The notes under the pieces are model-generated. The model was not told the origin of the DNA, did not search any database, and saw only the letters and a program-made list of their open reading frames with translations. Shown here piece after piece: positions 38,328 to 48,494 of a stretch of DNA of 64,000 nt (within the stretch, counting starts at the first letter, position 1; each line of letters begins with the position of its first letter). The DNA lies in contig JAPHTO010000043.1 of the NCBI GenBank assembly GCA_026196955.1, forward strand, positions 1 through 64,000. The letters run 5' to 3'. Origin of the DNA: Colwellia sp. (GTDB lineage: Bacteria > Pseudomonadota > Gammaproteobacteria > Enterobacterales > Alteromonadaceae). The translations under genes were made by a program, and so were the position numbers.

Positions 38328-38951
38328 TTATAGGGAAATACCACCGAAAGACAAAAAGCCAAAGGCCATTAGTCCAGCAGTAATAAATGTAATGCCTAAC
38401 CCTTTCAAACCATTAGGTACATCGGAATACTTCATTTTCTCGCGAATACCTGCAAGTAAAACGATAGCCAATGCCCAACCAATACCAGAGCCAATACCGT
38501 AAACTACCGATTCACCTAGCGTTAAGTTTTTAGCGACCATGAAAGATACAGCACCAAAAATTGCACAGTTAACAGTAATTAAAGGTAAGAAAATGCCTAG
38601 TGCTTGGTATAAAGCAGGAAAGTATTTATCGAGTACCATTTCAAGAATTTGAACAAGTGCAGCAATGACACCAATAAAGGTAATAAATGATAAAAAGCTC
38701 AAATCAATTGATTGAGTAGGATCAGTAATACCTAACACGCTATCTAAAGCACCTGGCGCTAACACTGCTTGATAAATGATTTGGTTTGCAGGAACCGCAA
38801 TACCAAGTACAACAACAACAGCAACACCTAAACCAATGGCAGTATCTACTTTTTTCGATACCGCAAGGAAGGTACACATACCTAAGAAGAAAGATAGTGC
38901 GATGTTTTCAATAAAGATAGTCTTAACTAATAGACTTAAATAATGTTCCAT
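38328..38951 (-). CDS. nqrE: Na+-NQR subunit E
   Basis: Membrane subunit that with NqrD holds an iron centre at their interface. At 207 residues it has six hydrophobic helices. The near-symmetric cysteine sites are in [14 protein letters not shown] (about residue 26) and [13 protein letters not shown] (about residue 120), one in each inverted half. It follows nqrD by five bases. Confidence 0.96.
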   Translation of the reverse strand: MEHYLSLLVKTIFIENIALSFFLGMCTFLAVSKKVDTAIGLGVAVVVVLGIAVPANQIIYQAVLAPGALDSVLGITDPTQSIDLSFLSFITFIGVIAALVQILEMVLDKYFPALYQALGIFLPLITVNCAIFGAVSFMVAKNLTLGESVVYGIGSGIGWALAIVLLAGIREKMKYSDVPNGLKGLGITFITAGLMAFGFLSFGGISL

Positions 38952-38956
38952 TACGA

Positions 38957-39580
38957 TTAGTCCTTCTCTACTTGTTCAGGTTTCCACTGGCGAATTGCCC
39001 AGATGATAAAACCTATAATGAAGAATGAGCTAAATGGTAAAACTAATAAACCATTTGCTTGATACCAACCGTCATTTTGAATTAGTGGTAAAATTTCGAT
39101 ACCGAAAAGGGTACCAAAACCAAATAATTCACGGAAGAAAGCAACGGTCATTAAAATAAAACCATAACCTAGACCATTACCAACACCATCCCAAAAACTA
39201 ACACCAGGTTTTTCTTTCATGGCGAAAGCTTCAGCACGGCCCATAACAATACAGTTAGTAATAATCAAGCCAACAAATACTGACAGCTCTTTTGATAATT
39301 GGTATGAAAATGCCTTAAGCACTTGGTCAACCACTATTACTAATGAGGCGATAATCGCCATTTGCACGATAATACGTACACTAGATGGGATATGGTTACG
39401 AATAATAGAGATAAATAAGTTCGAAAAAGCAGTTACCAAGACAACGGCTAGCGTCATTACTAAGGCGTTAGCCATTGAACTTGTTACCGCTAATGCAGAA
39501 CAAATACCTAATACTTGTAAGGCAATTGGGTTATTGTCAACAATCGGTTGAGTTAAAACTTTTTTAGCTTCAGATGACAT
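38957..39580 (-). CDS. nqrD: Na+-NQR subunit D
   Basis: Six-helix membrane partner of NqrE, the same length (207 residues) and related by descent. The equivalent cysteines are in [13 protein letters not shown] (about residue 27) and [16 protein letters not shown] (about residue 110). Its ATG overlaps the nqrC stop in TAATG. The C-terminus after the last helix is short and charged. Confidence 0.96.
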   Translation of the reverse strand: MSSEAKKVLTQPIVDNNPIALQVLGICSALAVTSSMANALVMTLAVVLVTAFSNLFISIIRNHIPSSVRIIVQMAIIASLVIVVDQVLKAFSYQLSKELSVFVGLIITNCIVMGRAEAFAMKEKPGVSFWDGVGNGLGYGFILMTVAFFRELFGFGTLFGIEILPLIQNDGWYQANGLLVLPFSSFFIIGFIIWAIRQWKPEQVEKD

Positions 39581-40359
39581 TAGTTAACACCCCCTGCGCG
39601 ATATTTAGCAATAAAAGGGGCATACCCTTCTTCACCAAACCAAAATTGTAATGTGCGTGTAACACCGTTACTCGTTAAGGTAGCACCAGATAAAGCATCA
39701 ACACCGTGAATATCACCAGATTTAGCACCGCCTTTAACTAGGCTAGCTTTCACTTCACCTGCACCGTTATAGATTTTCTTACCTGGCCATAAAGCTTTCC
39801 ACTTAGGGTTCATAACTTCAGCGCCTAAGCCTGGAGTTTCCTTATGGTCAGAATAAACAACGCTACGTACAGTGTTTAAATCAGCTTCTAAACCAACATA
39901 ACCATACATAAGATCCCATAAACCTGAGCCAACGATAGGTAGAACAACTGTTTCTACTTTACCGGCTTCGTTGCGAACTAAATATACAACAGCATCTTTA
40001 GAACGACGGTTAATGCCGGCAATATCATCCTTAGGTTTATCTGATTTAGTCACATCACGTGAATTACGACGCTCATCAAACAACTCTGGGTTGCCTTCAA
40101 TGAAGTCACCTGAGTCTAAATCAATCATTTTTGCATCAACTAGTTTTGCAAACGTTGCTTTGATTGCTTTAGAGCTGCCATCAGTAGTCGCTAATAAGCC
40201 AGAAGCTTCTAAAATTTTAGTTTGTTGATCAAGTAATTTGTTTTCTACTTGTAACGGTTTCAATTGAATTGCTGAAACAGAAACCAAAGCCGCACAAACT
40301 AAACAGACTATAAATACAAAACCAACCGTTTTGCCGAATGTTTCTTTATTACTAGACAT
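39580..40359 (-). CDS. nqrC: Na+-NQR subunit C (covalent FMN)
   Basis: Membrane-anchored flavoprotein with FMN on a threonine. I start at ATG 40359 ([20 protein letters not shown]), giving 259 residues, overlapping the nqrB stop by eight bases; a longer frame up to 40431 lies inside nqrB. One N-terminal helix (about 11-33) is followed by a periplasmic FMN-binding domain, with the flavinylation motif [13 protein letters not shown] near residue 218, threonine in SGAT. ApbE encoded at 35790 would carry out this attachment. Confidence 0.96.
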   Translation of the reverse strand: MSSNKETFGKTVGFVFIVCLVCAALVSVSAIQLKPLQVENKLLDQQTKILEASGLLATTDGSSKAIKATFAKLVDAKMIDLDSGDFIEGNPELFDERRNSRDVTKSDKPKDDIAGINRRSKDAVVYLVRNEAGKVETVVLPIVGSGLWDLMYGYVGLEADLNTVRSVVYSDHKETPGLGAEVMNPKWKALWPGKKIYNGAGEVKASLVKGGAKSGDIHGVDALSGATLTSNGVTRTLQFWFGEEGYAPFIAKYRAGGVN

Positions 40360-41554
40360 TGCGTGCAAGCCTCCGTTTAATGTTGCCTTTAACGACAAAG
40401 TAGTCAAACAATGGTGCGAACAAGTTAGCAAATAAAATAGCTAACATCATACCTTCTGGGAAGGCAGGGTTTACAACACGAACCAATACCACCATGACAC
40501 CAACTAATGCACCAAACCAGTATTTACCAGTGTTAGTGAAAGAAGCTGAAACAGGGTCAGTTGCCATAAACATCATACCAAACGCAAAACCACCAACAAC
40601 TAAGTGCCAGTACCAAGGCATAGCAAACATATGGTTTGTATCACTACCTACGGCATTGAATAAAAATGCTGTAACAACCATGCCGCCAAACACCCCTAGC
40701 ACGATACGCCATGACGCAATACCTTTATAAAGTATGTAAGCACCACCTAATAAAATGGCAAACGTTGATACTTCACCTACAGAGCCAGGAATAAAGCCCC
40801 AGAATGCATTCCACCAATCAGCGTTCATTGAATAGTCAACAAGGCCTTGGTTAGCAGCACTTAGTGCCGTAGCACCAGAGAAGCCATCAGCAGCAACCCA
40901 AACAGCATCACCTGAAATTTCAGCAGGGTAAGCGAAGAATAAAAACGCTCTGCCGGCTAAAGCTGGGTTTAAGAAGTTCTTACCTGTACCACCAAAAATT
41001 TCCTTGGCAACAACAATACCAAAAGTGATACCGATAGCCACTTGCCATAACGGAATAGTTGCCGGCACGATAAGCGCAAATAAAATAGAAGAAACGAAGA
41101 AACCTTCATTCACTTCATGACCACGTACCGCGGCAAATAATACTTCCCAGAAGCCACCCACAATAAAGGTAACCGCATAAATAGGCAGGAAGAACATAGC
41201 GCCATAGAACATCATGCTGAACCAACCAGAGTCAGCATTTAATGTTCCACCTAGCATAGCAAATAAGGCAGTTTGCCAAGTATCAGGCATTGCATATCCA
41301 TTAGCTAAAGCATCAACCGCTTGGAAACCAATGTTATACATACCAAAGAACATGGCAGGGAAAACCGCTAGCCATACAGTGATCATGATACGTTTTAAGT
41401 CGATGCTATCACGTACGTGCGTTTTACCTTTGTTTACTTGCCCAGGGGTAAATAAACCAGTAGCAACGGCTTCGTATAAAGCAAACCACTTCTCATGTTT
41501 GCCGCCTTTTTCAAAATGCGGCTCAATATCTTCAATAAACTTTTTCAAGCCCAT
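40352..41554 (-). CDS. nqrB: Na+-NQR subunit B (covalent FMN, Na+ channel)
   Basis: Large membrane subunit with ten helices, quinone site and Na+ path. I start at ATG 41554 ([20 protein letters not shown]), which gives 400 residues and sits two bases after nqrA; the longer frame to 41587 overlaps nqrA. The FMN attachment motif is [13 protein letters not shown] near residue 220. A glycine-rich stretch [20 protein letters not shown] near 190 is also conserved in the family. The end overlaps nqrC. Confidence 0.96.
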   Translation of the reverse strand: MGLKKFIEDIEPHFEKGGKHEKWFALYEAVATGLFTPGQVNKGKTHVRDSIDLKRIMITVWLAVFPAMFFGMYNIGFQAVDALANGYAMPDTWQTALFAMLGGTLNADSGWFSMMFYGAMFFLPIYAVTFIVGGFWEVLFAAVRGHEVNEGFFVSSILFALIVPATIPLWQVAIGITFGIVVAKEIFGGTGKNFLNPALAGRAFLFFAYPAEISGDAVWVAADGFSGATALSAANQGLVDYSMNADWWNAFWGFIPGSVGEVSTFAILLGGAYILYKGIASWRIVLGVFGGMVVTAFLFNAVGSDTNHMFAMPWYWHLVVGGFAFGMMFMATDPVSASFTNTGKYWFGALVGVMVVLVRVVNPAFPEGMMLAILFANLFAPLFDYFVVKGNIKRRLARNV

Positions 41555-41556
41555 GA

Positions 41557-42894
41557 CTAACCTTCCTTCTCGATTGTGGTTAGGCAATCACGAAGGTGAA
41601 CGCCGTAATCTGTTTTGCCTGGGCAAACAAATGTACAAAGCGCTAAATCTTCTTCGTCTAGCTCTAAGGCACCAAGTTGTTGTGCTGTGTCGGTATCACC
41701 GGCAACTAAATCACGCAATAACATGGTAGGTAAAATATCTAAAGGCATAACACGTTCAAAGTTACCAATTGGCACCATCGCACGTTCACTACCATTGGTA
41801 GTAGTGGTCATATTGAACAACTTCTTCGGGAAGAAATGTGCCATATATGCACGTGTTACAGAGAATTTATTCGGTCCTGGGTACATATAACCAACAAACT
41901 CTTTTTCACGGCCTTCAAGGATCAATACCACTTGTACGTGATAACGTCCTAAGTAACCATGAACTGCCGAGGCGGTTGAGCCCATTAATAATGAACCAGA
42001 GACTACACGTAATTCACCATCATTTGCTTCACCAGCCGTTAGCTCCTCAGTACTAGCACCAAGTATGGTACGTACTAAACGAGGATTTTTAGCCGCTGGG
42101 CCTGCAAGTGAGATAACACGTGTGCTATCTAATTCACCTGAAGTAAATAACTTACCGAATGCGATAACGTCTTGGTAACCTAAGTGCCAAACAAATTTGT
42201 CAGCGCTAACAGGTTTTAAGAAGTGAATATGCGTACCCACTAAACCTGCAGGATGTTTACCCTCAAATTCATTAACTTGTACCGTATCTGCAACGGGAAT
42301 ATTTGCTCCCGGTGCTTTACTAACAAACACTTCACCGTCAGTTAAACGAGATAGAACTGTTAAGCCATTTTTGAATGCCTCGCTTTGCTCACCAATAACA
42401 ACTTCTGGATTGGCAGCAAGAGGATTAGTATCCATGGCACTAACAAATATCGCACTGGCAGTAGAGTCTATTGCTGGTACTTTGCTAAATGGGCGAGTTC
42501 TCAAGGCAGTCCACAAGCCTGACTCAACTAAGTTATTCACCACATCTTCACGTGATATTGAACTTAATTCGCTGGCTGAGTAACTGGTAAATGTTTCTTG
42601 ATCATAGCCATCAACTTCGATAACTACCGACTGTAAAACACGTTTTTCACCACGGTTAATTTCTTTAACAACACCGGCAGCTTGAGCTGTGAATTTAACG
42701 CCTGGATTCTTTTTATCACTAAAAATCACCTGACCTTTTTTAACGCGATCACCCACTTTTACAAACATGGTTGGACGCATACCCACAAACTCTTCACCTA
42801 ATGTTGCGACGGTTTTGATGGACGGACCATCATGGATTACCTGCTGAGGAGCACCTTTAACAGGAACATCTAAGCCTTTTTTTATTGTAATCAT
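41557..42894 (-). CDS. nqrA: Na+-NQR subunit A
   Basis: Peripheral quinone-binding subunit, first gene of the operon. I start at ATG 42894 ([20 protein letters not shown]), giving 445 residues; 21 extra upstream codons have no family match. The early RnfC-like barrel has [20 protein letters not shown] and [20 protein letters not shown]. The Rossmann part has [15 protein letters not shown], and the C-terminus [16 protein letters not shown]. The operon is nqrA-B-C-D-E-F with overlaps or tiny gaps throughout. Confidence 0.97.
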   Translation of the reverse strand: MITIKKGLDVPVKGAPQQVIHDGPSIKTVATLGEEFVGMRPTMFVKVGDRVKKGQVIFSDKKNPGVKFTAQAAGVVKEINRGEKRVLQSVVIEVDGYDQETFTSYSASELSSISREDVVNNLVESGLWTALRTRPFSKVPAIDSTASAIFVSAMDTNPLAANPEVVIGEQSEAFKNGLTVLSRLTDGEVFVSKAPGANIPVADTVQVNEFEGKHPAGLVGTHIHFLKPVSADKFVWHLGYQDVIAFGKLFTSGELDSTRVISLAGPAAKNPRLVRTILGASTEELTAGEANDGELRVVSGSLLMGSTASAVHGYLGRYHVQVVLILEGREKEFVGYMYPGPNKFSVTRAYMAHFFPKKLFNMTTTTNGSERAMVPIGNFERVMPLDILPTMLLRDLVAGDTDTAQQLGALELDEEDLALCTFVCPGKTDYGVHLRDCLTTIEKEG

Positions 42895-43383
42895 AAACAC
42901 TTGCACTACTTTTGATGGGAGTATTAAAATCGCACACTTTTCAACAATTAAAACCAAATAAACATTTACGTTTTAAAAACCTGTAAGCGATTGATTTCAG
43001 TGTATTTCAGTAGAGAACAAATTCTTTCTTTCAAAAGAAAAAGACCCACTGGCTCTAAGTTAAATTTTTCTGGCGCGAATTCTAGCACAAAATGCCCTTT
43101 TTATTCTACGGTCATACGAAACTTTTCATTACAATTTAGACTATAGTTGCATGTTTCGGCTGAAAAACAGCCAAAAGTACAATTTCACTTTTTAGTGCTA
43201 CATGATATCTCTCTGTTTAATTAAGGAAATTCAACTAAGCTCTTCGAAGTTAAAATGGAATTTTAGATAGTCGACATTGACTGCCTGAAAGTGAAATTTT
43301 GTCTTTTTTCCTTGATAAAGCAAATTTGATTTGTACGTTTTTTGCACTACACTCTGTTCACTGAGTAAATTAAGGAGCGTAAT
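42895..43383. other. 489-base divergent control region of nqr and the globin gene
   Basis: No gene seen. It must hold the nqr operon promoter on the minus strand and the globin promoter on the plus strand. A small hairpin GGCTG (43158-43162) with CAGCC (43168-43172) is present. The stretch is AT-rich, with A-runs and T-runs that could give curvature. No clear operator was found. Confidence 0.6.
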
Positions 43384-43743
43384 ATGTCACTCTATGAGCG
43401 ATTAGGTGCAAGTGAAGGCATTAAAACCATCGTCAATGACATTGTTGACAACCATTTAACCAATGCGGCAGTTGCCCCTCGTTTTCAAAATATGAAAATG
43501 ACACCAGATGAATTAAAGCATGCTGCAACCATGTTTTTTATTGCTGGAACTGGTGGTCCAAATGATTATCAAGGGCAAGATATGCTAGCAGCTCACAAAG
43601 GCATGAATATTTCTGCATTAGAGTTTATGGCAGTACTCGATGATGCGCTTTCAGCATTAGTTAAAAATAATGTTGGTCAACGCGAGCAAGAAGAAGTGTT
43701 ATTTATCCTTTATAGTATGAGAGCAGAAATCATCTTAGTATAA
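43384..43743 (+). CDS. Truncated haemoglobin (group I-like globin)
   Basis: A 119-residue 2-on-2 globin, probably O2 or NO binding. It opens SLYERLGASEGIKTIVNDIV, the standard N-terminus of group I truncated globins. The proximal histidine is in MLAAHKGMNIS near residue 77, matching the LxxxHxGM pattern. AAGGAG with seven-base spacing precedes the ATG at 43384. It stands alone between the nqr operon (divergent) and fabV (convergent), with a shared terminator. Known members detoxify NO or store O2; here that is inferred. Confidence 0.9.
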   Translation: MSLYERLGASEGIKTIVNDIVDNHLTNAAVAPRFQNMKMTPDELKHAATMFFIAGTGGPNDYQGQDMLAAHKGMNISALEFMAVLDDALSALVKNNVGQREQEEVLFILYSMRAEIILV

Positions 43744-43763
43744 TCAACAATGGCACTAAATAA

Positions 43764-43799
43764 AAAAGGTGAACCCATTAACTGAGTTCACCTTTATTT
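43764..43799. terminator. Bidirectional terminator between globin gene and fabV
   Basis: AAAGGTGAAC at 43765-43774 pairs with GTTCACCTTT at 43786-43795 around an 11-base loop, with an A-run before and T-rich sequence after. The flanking genes converge, and the symmetry fits use from both sides. Confidence 0.85.
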
Positions 43800-43825
43800 T
43801 ATTCGCAATTAGCAATTAGCAACGA

Positions 43826-45013
43826 TTATAAATTGTTAATCTCAACGACTGGGCTAACGTCAGCATCATAATCAACACCATCAACACCAAAGCCAAACAA
43901 TTTTAAAAACTCATTGTGATAACCAACATAATCAGTCATCTCATCAATGGTCTCTGTATCAACGCTATTCCAGATATCAGTAACACGTTGTTGAACACTG
44001 TCCTCTAGCTCTTTATAGTTTTGACGGAAACGTCCTTGATCATCTAAACGTGGCGTTTCGCTGTAAATATTTTCTTTAAATAAATTAGCAATTTGCTCAA
44101 TACAACCTTCATAAGTACCGTCAGCTTTCATCACTTTAAACATAGCTGAAATATAAAGCGGCATAATTGGAATGGCAGAGCTTGCTTGTGTTACTACCGC
44201 ATTAAGTGAAGTTACTCGCGCTTGGCCATTGATACTCGCTGTTGCAGCGTTAATGGCAGAAGCCGCTCTATCTAAATCTTCTTTCGCTTTACCAATAGTC
44301 GCTTTACCATAAATTGGCCATGTTAACTCTTTACCAATATAGGTATAAGCAACGGTTTTAACACCTTCAGCCAAGACATCAGCTTCTTTAAGTGCGTTTA
44401 GCCATAATTCCCAATCAGCACCACCCATGACATCAATTGTGCCTTGAATTTCAGCGTCATTAGCTGCTTCAACTGACACTGAGTCGATAATGCGTTTCGA
44501 GGTATTTAAGTTTTTAGTAGTAACACTTTCACCGATAGGTTTAAGTGTTGACGAATATACTTCGCCGGTATCAGGATCGGTTCTGCGGGGTGAGGCTAAT
44601 GAATAAATCACTAAATCAATTTTACCCATATCCGCTTTAATAGTTTCAATCGCTTGTGCTTTAATCTCATGAGAAAAGGCATCACCATTAATGTTTTTTG
44701 AATAAATGCCTGCATTATCAGCGGCTTTTTGAAAAGCCGCGGTATTGTACCAACCCGCAGACGCGGTTTTCTTTTCTGTTGGTGGCTTTTCAAAGAAAAT
44801 GCCTAAAGTACTAGCATTATGACCAAATGCAGCGGTAATACGTGACGCCAAACCATAACCCGTAGAAGCACCAATAACTAAAACATTTTTAGGGCCATTG
44901 TCGCTAGACGCTTGATCTTTAACATAAGCTATTTGTTCGTTAACGTGAGCTTCACAACCTGCTGGATGTGCATTAGTACAAATAAAACCACGAATTTTTG
45001 GCTTGATTACCAT
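43826..45013 (-). CDS. fabV: Enoyl-[acyl-carrier-protein] reductase FabV (NADH)
   Basis: Reduces trans-2-enoyl-ACP in the last step of fatty-acid elongation; the FabV type is insensitive to triclosan. At 395 residues it has KPKIRGFICTNAHPAGCEAH at the start, the nucleotide-binding VIGASTGYGLASRITAAFG (about 46-64), and the catalytic Y-x8-K in IYGKATIGKAKEDL near 235. YSLASPRRTDPDTGEVYSS near 140 is typical of FabV. AAGG lies before the ATG. It is monocistronic, ending at the shared terminator. Confidence 0.97.
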   Translation of the reverse strand: MVIKPKIRGFICTNAHPAGCEAHVNEQIAYVKDQASSDNGPKNVLVIGASTGYGLASRITAAFGHNASTLGIFFEKPPTEKKTASAGWYNTAAFQKAADNAGIYSKNINGDAFSHEIKAQAIETIKADMGKIDLVIYSLASPRRTDPDTGEVYSSTLKPIGESVTTKNLNTSKRIIDSVSVEAANDAEIQGTIDVMGGADWELWLNALKEADVLAEGVKTVAYTYIGKELTWPIYGKATIGKAKEDLDRAASAINAATASINGQARVTSLNAVVTQASSAIPIMPLYISAMFKVMKADGTYEGCIEQIANLFKENIYSETPRLDDQGRFRQNYKELEDSVQQRVTDIWNSVDTETIDEMTDYVGYHNEFLKLFGFGVDGVDYDADVSPVVEINNL

Positions 45014-45148
45014 AAGAAAACCTTTTTAGATTGTTTATACCAAGTGAATTAATTGGCATCATAAGAGTATAAATTTTCGCTATTGTACCTTGCTATTAAA
45101 TTAAAGAGGTACGAGCAGTTAAAAACTTGCTGTGCGAGTGTAGGTAAA

Positions 45149-45178
45149 AAAAGTACCGCTCGCAATAGCAGTACTTTT
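45149..45178 (-). terminator. Terminator after bolA
   Basis: AAAAGTAC (45149-45156) pairs with GTACTTTT (45171-45178). On the minus strand a T-run continues past the stem. It lies about 30 bases beyond the bolA stop and in front of the fabV promoter region. Confidence 0.75.
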
Positions 45179-45205
45179 ATATCGTTATATTATTTTAACT
45201 ATGAA

Positions 45206-45520
45206 TTATTTTCCACCACCTAAACAGTTAGGCGATAGCGGCATATTATCAGCATAATAATCATGCCATTCCTTTTCCGTATAAGTATGTAATGCTAAGG
45301 CATGGATTTTATCTGCTAACTCTTCTGACAATACTGAGTTAACTGCCCGGTGACGCTTAATCAAGCGTTCATCTTCAAAGTCTTTAGAAACAATAGTCAC
45401 TTTAAAGTGTGACTCGCTTCCCGGTGGTACATTATGGTTATTGCTTTCATTGACAACGTCTAAATGCAATGGTGAAAAGGCGGATAGTAATTTTTCTTCA
45501 ATAGTGGCGGCAATAGTCAT
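45206..45520 (-). CDS. bolA: BolA family protein
   Basis: BolA is a morphology and stress regulator that partners with monothiol glutaredoxins in Fe-S handling. I start at ATG 45520 (MTIAATIEEKLLSAFSPLHL), giving 104 residues, the normal length. The family core is SESHFKVTIVSKDFEDERLI then KRHRAVNSVLSEEL and IHALALHTYTEKEW with the conserved C-terminal His. It diverges from rlmG. In E. coli bolA sits next to yajG and ampG, and both of those lie in this same neighbourhood here. Confidence 0.94.
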   Translation of the reverse strand: MTIAATIEEKLLSAFSPLHLDVVNESNNHNVPPGSESHFKVTIVSKDFEDERLIKRHRAVNSVLSEELADKIHALALHTYTEKEWHDYYADNMPLSPNCLGGGK

Positions 45521-45744
45521 TATCTTTCTCGTAAACGTGGGAGACACTGGTAATTTTAGCTAATCTAACCCCATATGCCATACAAAAAGGCGACTATCGA
45601 GTAATTATCAGTTAACTTAATGGTGTAATTAGGGTTTTATTTTAATAAATTTTCTTAACACCAAGCAACAAAAATTAACGCTATGCAAAAGTAAATATGT
45701 CACAATAACGCATCTTTATTTATAATGTGTAAATCATCAAAACC

Positions 45745-46917
45745 ATGCTAAGCCCCTTCTTTGTTAATGACCAACAATTAACACTTGTCCGTTTTCCAGT
45801 AGCTCAGGTTAATCGTAGCTTGCAAGCATGGGATGCTGCCGATGAGTATTTACTGAACTATACTCACCAAGAGCAACTCATTACAGATAATGCTCGAGTT
45901 GTCATTTTTAACGATGCCTTTGGCGCAGTGACCACACACTTTTGTAGTGAGGCATTGATACAGAAAAATCTCGATGTTTATTGTGTTAATGACTCTTACA
46001 TTAGCCAGCAGGGTATTGCTTATAATATTAAACACAACCAACTTAATCACGAGCACATCACTCAACTCACGTGTTTGGACTCGCTACCAAGCAATATAGA
46101 TATCATTTTGTTCAAAATCCCCAAGAGTAAGTCACTACTCATCGAACAGTTAATACAAATCAAAAATAATGCAGGGCAAGATACCGTTTTTATTGCGGCT
46201 GATAGAGCAAAAGAGATCCACAGCTCAACGTTAAAGTTATTTGAAAAATATTTAGGTACAACCAAAACATCACTAGCCGTTAAAAAAGCTCGACTAGTTT
46301 TTTGTCAGCTTGATCAAGTGCAAGCGCATAAATCCCCTTTTCCAACGCTATGGTCTCTCCCTAATGCCACTTTAGGTTGCGATTTTTCTATTAGTAATCA
46401 CGCCAATGTTTATTCACGAGAAAAATTAGATATCGGCGCTCGATACTTTATTGAAAATTTACCAAGCGTAGCGGCAAATAGCCAAGTGATTGATTTAGGC
46501 TGTGGTAATGGTGTTATTGGCTTAACAGTACTTGCCAGTCAACCCAGTGCGAAAATACAATTTTTTGATGAATCTCATATGGCTATTAGCTCAGCAGAGA
46601 TAAATATTAACAATAACCTTCCCGACTTAGCGTCACAGTGTCAGTTTCACCTAAATGACTGTTTAACGGATGTAGCAAGTAACAGTGTTGACTTAATCTT
46701 ATGCAACCCCCCATTTCATCAAAATACCGCAACAACAGATCATATTGCCTGGCAAATGTTTAAAGATAGCCATAGGGTGTTGAAAAAAGGAGGAGAATTA
46801 CGCATTATTGGCAATCGTCAATTGGCCTATCACATAAAGTTAAAACGGATCTTTGGTAATGAAAGGCTCATTGCCAGTAATGAAAAGTTTGTTACGCAAT
46901 CAGCCATCAAGCGTTAA
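45745..46917 (+). CDS. rlmG: 23S rRNA (guanine-1835-N2)-methyltransferase RlmG
   Basis: Makes m2G1835 in 23S rRNA. The 390-residue protein has a duplicated Rossmann build: a degenerate N-terminal half (to about 190) and the active C-terminal half with VIDLGCGNGVIGLTVLASQP (about 248-267) and the N2-guanine signature LILCNPPFHQ near 315. The catalytic half is shared with RsmC, but the N-terminal half and length fit RlmG better. It diverges from bolA and precedes yajG by 46 bases. Confidence 0.92.
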   Translation: MLSPFFVNDQQLTLVRFPVAQVNRSLQAWDAADEYLLNYTHQEQLITDNARVVIFNDAFGAVTTHFCSEALIQKNLDVYCVNDSYISQQGIAYNIKHNQLNHEHITQLTCLDSLPSNIDIILFKIPKSKSLLIEQLIQIKNNAGQDTVFIAADRAKEIHSSTLKLFEKYLGTTKTSLAVKKARLVFCQLDQVQAHKSPFPTLWSLPNATLGCDFSISNHANVYSREKLDIGARYFIENLPSVAANSQVIDLGCGNGVIGLTVLASQPSAKIQFFDESHMAISSAEININNNLPDLASQCQFHLNDCLTDVASNSVDLILCNPPFHQNTATTDHIAWQMFKDSHRVLKKGGELRIIGNRQLAYHIKLKRIFGNERLIASNEKFVTQSAIKR

Positions 46918-46963
46918 TACTTTTGTTCAGCCTTTGACCTATAAACTATCGAGAACTAAAAAA

Positions 46964-47536
46964 ATGCCCCTAATAAAAATGAAATTTCTAGTCACTCTAG
47001 CCCTTGCCCTTTTAGTAAGTGCGTGCGCTACTATGCCAAGCCATTTAATTGTGGCTCCAGATGTCCTTGTTACCCCACATCTGCAATATAATGATAAACA
47101 GACTCAACTAGAAGTTATCGATATGCGTACAGCAAACCATATCGTACAAATATTGCAAGAAGGTGAAGCGGCCACCTTAATTTCAGCGCAAGAGCGCCTT
47201 GAAAAAATCATCACGCAAACATTAACTGAGCAATGGCAAAAGCAAGGATTAACCGTTATTCCATTAGCGACAAACACCATAAGCATCACAATTGAGAAGG
47301 CCGTGATCAGCGTTACCCAACAAGCAGTGAATTATCAATCGCAAACTGAAATAGTGTTGAAAGTATCAGTAAATAACGGTCAGCAAACACTCACAAGCAC
47401 GTTTAAAAACAGAGGTAATTCAAAAGGGCCATTGCAAGCTGACATTGCGGTACTTGAGCGAAACTTTAATCGACGACTAGCAAGTTTAATTACGCAAATT
47501 TTAGCCAATGAAAAAATTAACAACTTTATTAAATAA
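46964..47536 (+). CDS. yajG: YajG-family outer-membrane lipoprotein
   Basis: A 190-residue lipoprotein of the YajG family. The ATG at 46964 follows a GAGA eight or nine bases upstream; the longer frame from 46853 lies inside rlmG. The signal sequence ends LLVSAC, with the lipobox cysteine at about residue 24. The rest has repeated Thr/Gln-rich strands and a conserved INNF end. Residue +2 is alanine, not aspartate, so outer-membrane sorting is expected. It lies between rlmG and a cyclophilin gene; in E. coli yajG is next to ampG. Confidence 0.85.
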   Translation: MPLIKMKFLVTLALALLVSACATMPSHLIVAPDVLVTPHLQYNDKQTQLEVIDMRTANHIVQILQEGEAATLISAQERLEKIITQTLTEQWQKQGLTVIPLATNTISITIEKAVISVTQQAVNYQSQTEIVLKVSVNNGQQTLTSTFKNRGNSKGPLQADIAVLERNFNRRLASLITQILANEKINNFIK

Positions 47537-47562
47537 AAAGCCCAACCAAAGAGCATAAATTA

Positions 47563-48168
47563 ATGAATATTATTTCCAAACTTGTTGCAAGCTTAATACT
47601 GTTAAGCTTATTGCTCACGTCATATCAAAGCTCGGCTCAAAATGTAGCGATAGATCCGACTAATATATTCCCAAAAGTTAAACTAGAAACGTCTATGGGC
47701 ATTATTGTTGTTGAACTTGATCGGGTAAAAGCGCCTATCACGGTCGATAACTTTTTAATGTATGTAGTCACGGGCGAATATGACAACACTGTTTTTCACC
47801 GTATTGTCACCGACTTTATTGTGCAAGGTGGTGGTTATGATGCCGATTATTCTGCAAAAAAACTCAATAAAGATATTGTCAATGAATCAGGCAATGGTCT
47901 TAAAAATGAAATGGGCACTATTGCTATGGCTAAAGAGAGTCGACCTCATACTGCCAATCGACAGTTCTTTTTCAATATAAATGACAACAGTAATTTAGAT
48001 CCGGGTCGCCATTGGGGCTATGCAGTCTTTGGCGCTATTGTTGAAGGTGAAGACGTTTTAGAAGCGATGGCCAAAGTTAAAACAGATTATAATGACGCTC
48101 TAGGCTGGGAAGATGTACCTATTGAGCCTGTAATGCTAATTAAAGCGACTCTTTTGCCTGCTGAATAA
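47563..48168 (+). CDS. Periplasmic peptidyl-prolyl cis-trans isomerase, cyclophilin type
   Basis: Cyclophilin of the PpiA type, helping proline isomerisation during periplasmic folding. At 201 residues it has a signal peptide (about 1-25, ending SSAQN) followed by the cyclophilin core: PITVDNFLMYV, then NTVFHRIVTDFIVQGGGYD with the catalytic arginine and phenylalanine, GTIAMAKESRPHTANRQFFF and the final WGYAVFGAIVEGEDVLEAMA. It follows yajG by 26 bases and probably shares its transcript. Confidence 0.92.
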   Translation: MNIISKLVASLILLSLLLTSYQSSAQNVAIDPTNIFPKVKLETSMGIIVVELDRVKAPITVDNFLMYVVTGEYDNTVFHRIVTDFIVQGGGYDADYSAKKLNKDIVNESGNGLKNEMGTIAMAKESRPHTANRQFFFNINDNSNLDPGRHWGYAVFGAIVEGEDVLEAMAKVKTDYNDALGWEDVPIEPVMLIKATLLPAE

Positions 48169-48293
48169 TCACATCAACTTTCGCACAGCTAAATATTGAC
48201 TAAAAAGTTACGAATTTAATCGTAACAAATACATTAACTTAAAATTAGTTGTGCTCTTTTAGCCTTTTATTACAAAAAAATTACGCTTTTTTT

Positions 48294-48322
48294 TTGACAA
48301 ACACGCTATTGTCACCGATAAA
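48294..48322 (+). promoter_or_regulatory. Predicted sigma-70 promoter
   Basis: TTGACA at 48294-48299 is a perfect -35 element; ATAAAT at 48317-48322 after 17 bases is an acceptable -10. Transcription would start near 48330, leaving about 165 bases of leader before the ATG at 48495. Confidence 0.55.
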
Positions 48323-48463
48323 TAAGGTATACGCTAATCGTTGTAGCATGTAGTTTTTAGTTTTAATTTTTGTTAAAAATATTATCAAAGCATTTGCCTA
48401 AACAAAATAAAATAAGAAATTCTCACCTAGCTAACCGGTTCATTATTAAATAGAAATACTTTT

Positions 48464-48483
48464 AGGACACCTATATGTGTCTT
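48464..48483 (+). promoter_or_regulatory. Leader hairpin next to the ribosome site
   Basis: AGGACAC (48464-48470) can pair with GTGTCTT (48477-48483), one wobble, with a six-base loop, directly before AAGGA. A fold so close to the ribosome site might adjust translation; this is inferred from position alone. Confidence 0.35.
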
Positions 48484-48494
48484 AAGGATAAGCC

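Larger units (their letters stand above)
48169..48494. other. 326-base intergenic region with promoter and leader of the orphan gene
   Basis: No gene seen. It holds a promoter candidate (48294-48322), long A/T runs and a small hairpin just before the ribosome site of the next gene. An inverted repeat GTTACGA near 48208 pairs with TCGTAAC near 48224 and could end the preceding transcript. Confidence 0.55.

Noticed and set aside
41214-41729. 171-codon plus-strand open frame across the nqrA/nqrB junction
   Set aside because: It is antisense to two well-supported subunits, has no ribosome site, and its translation matches no family I recognise.
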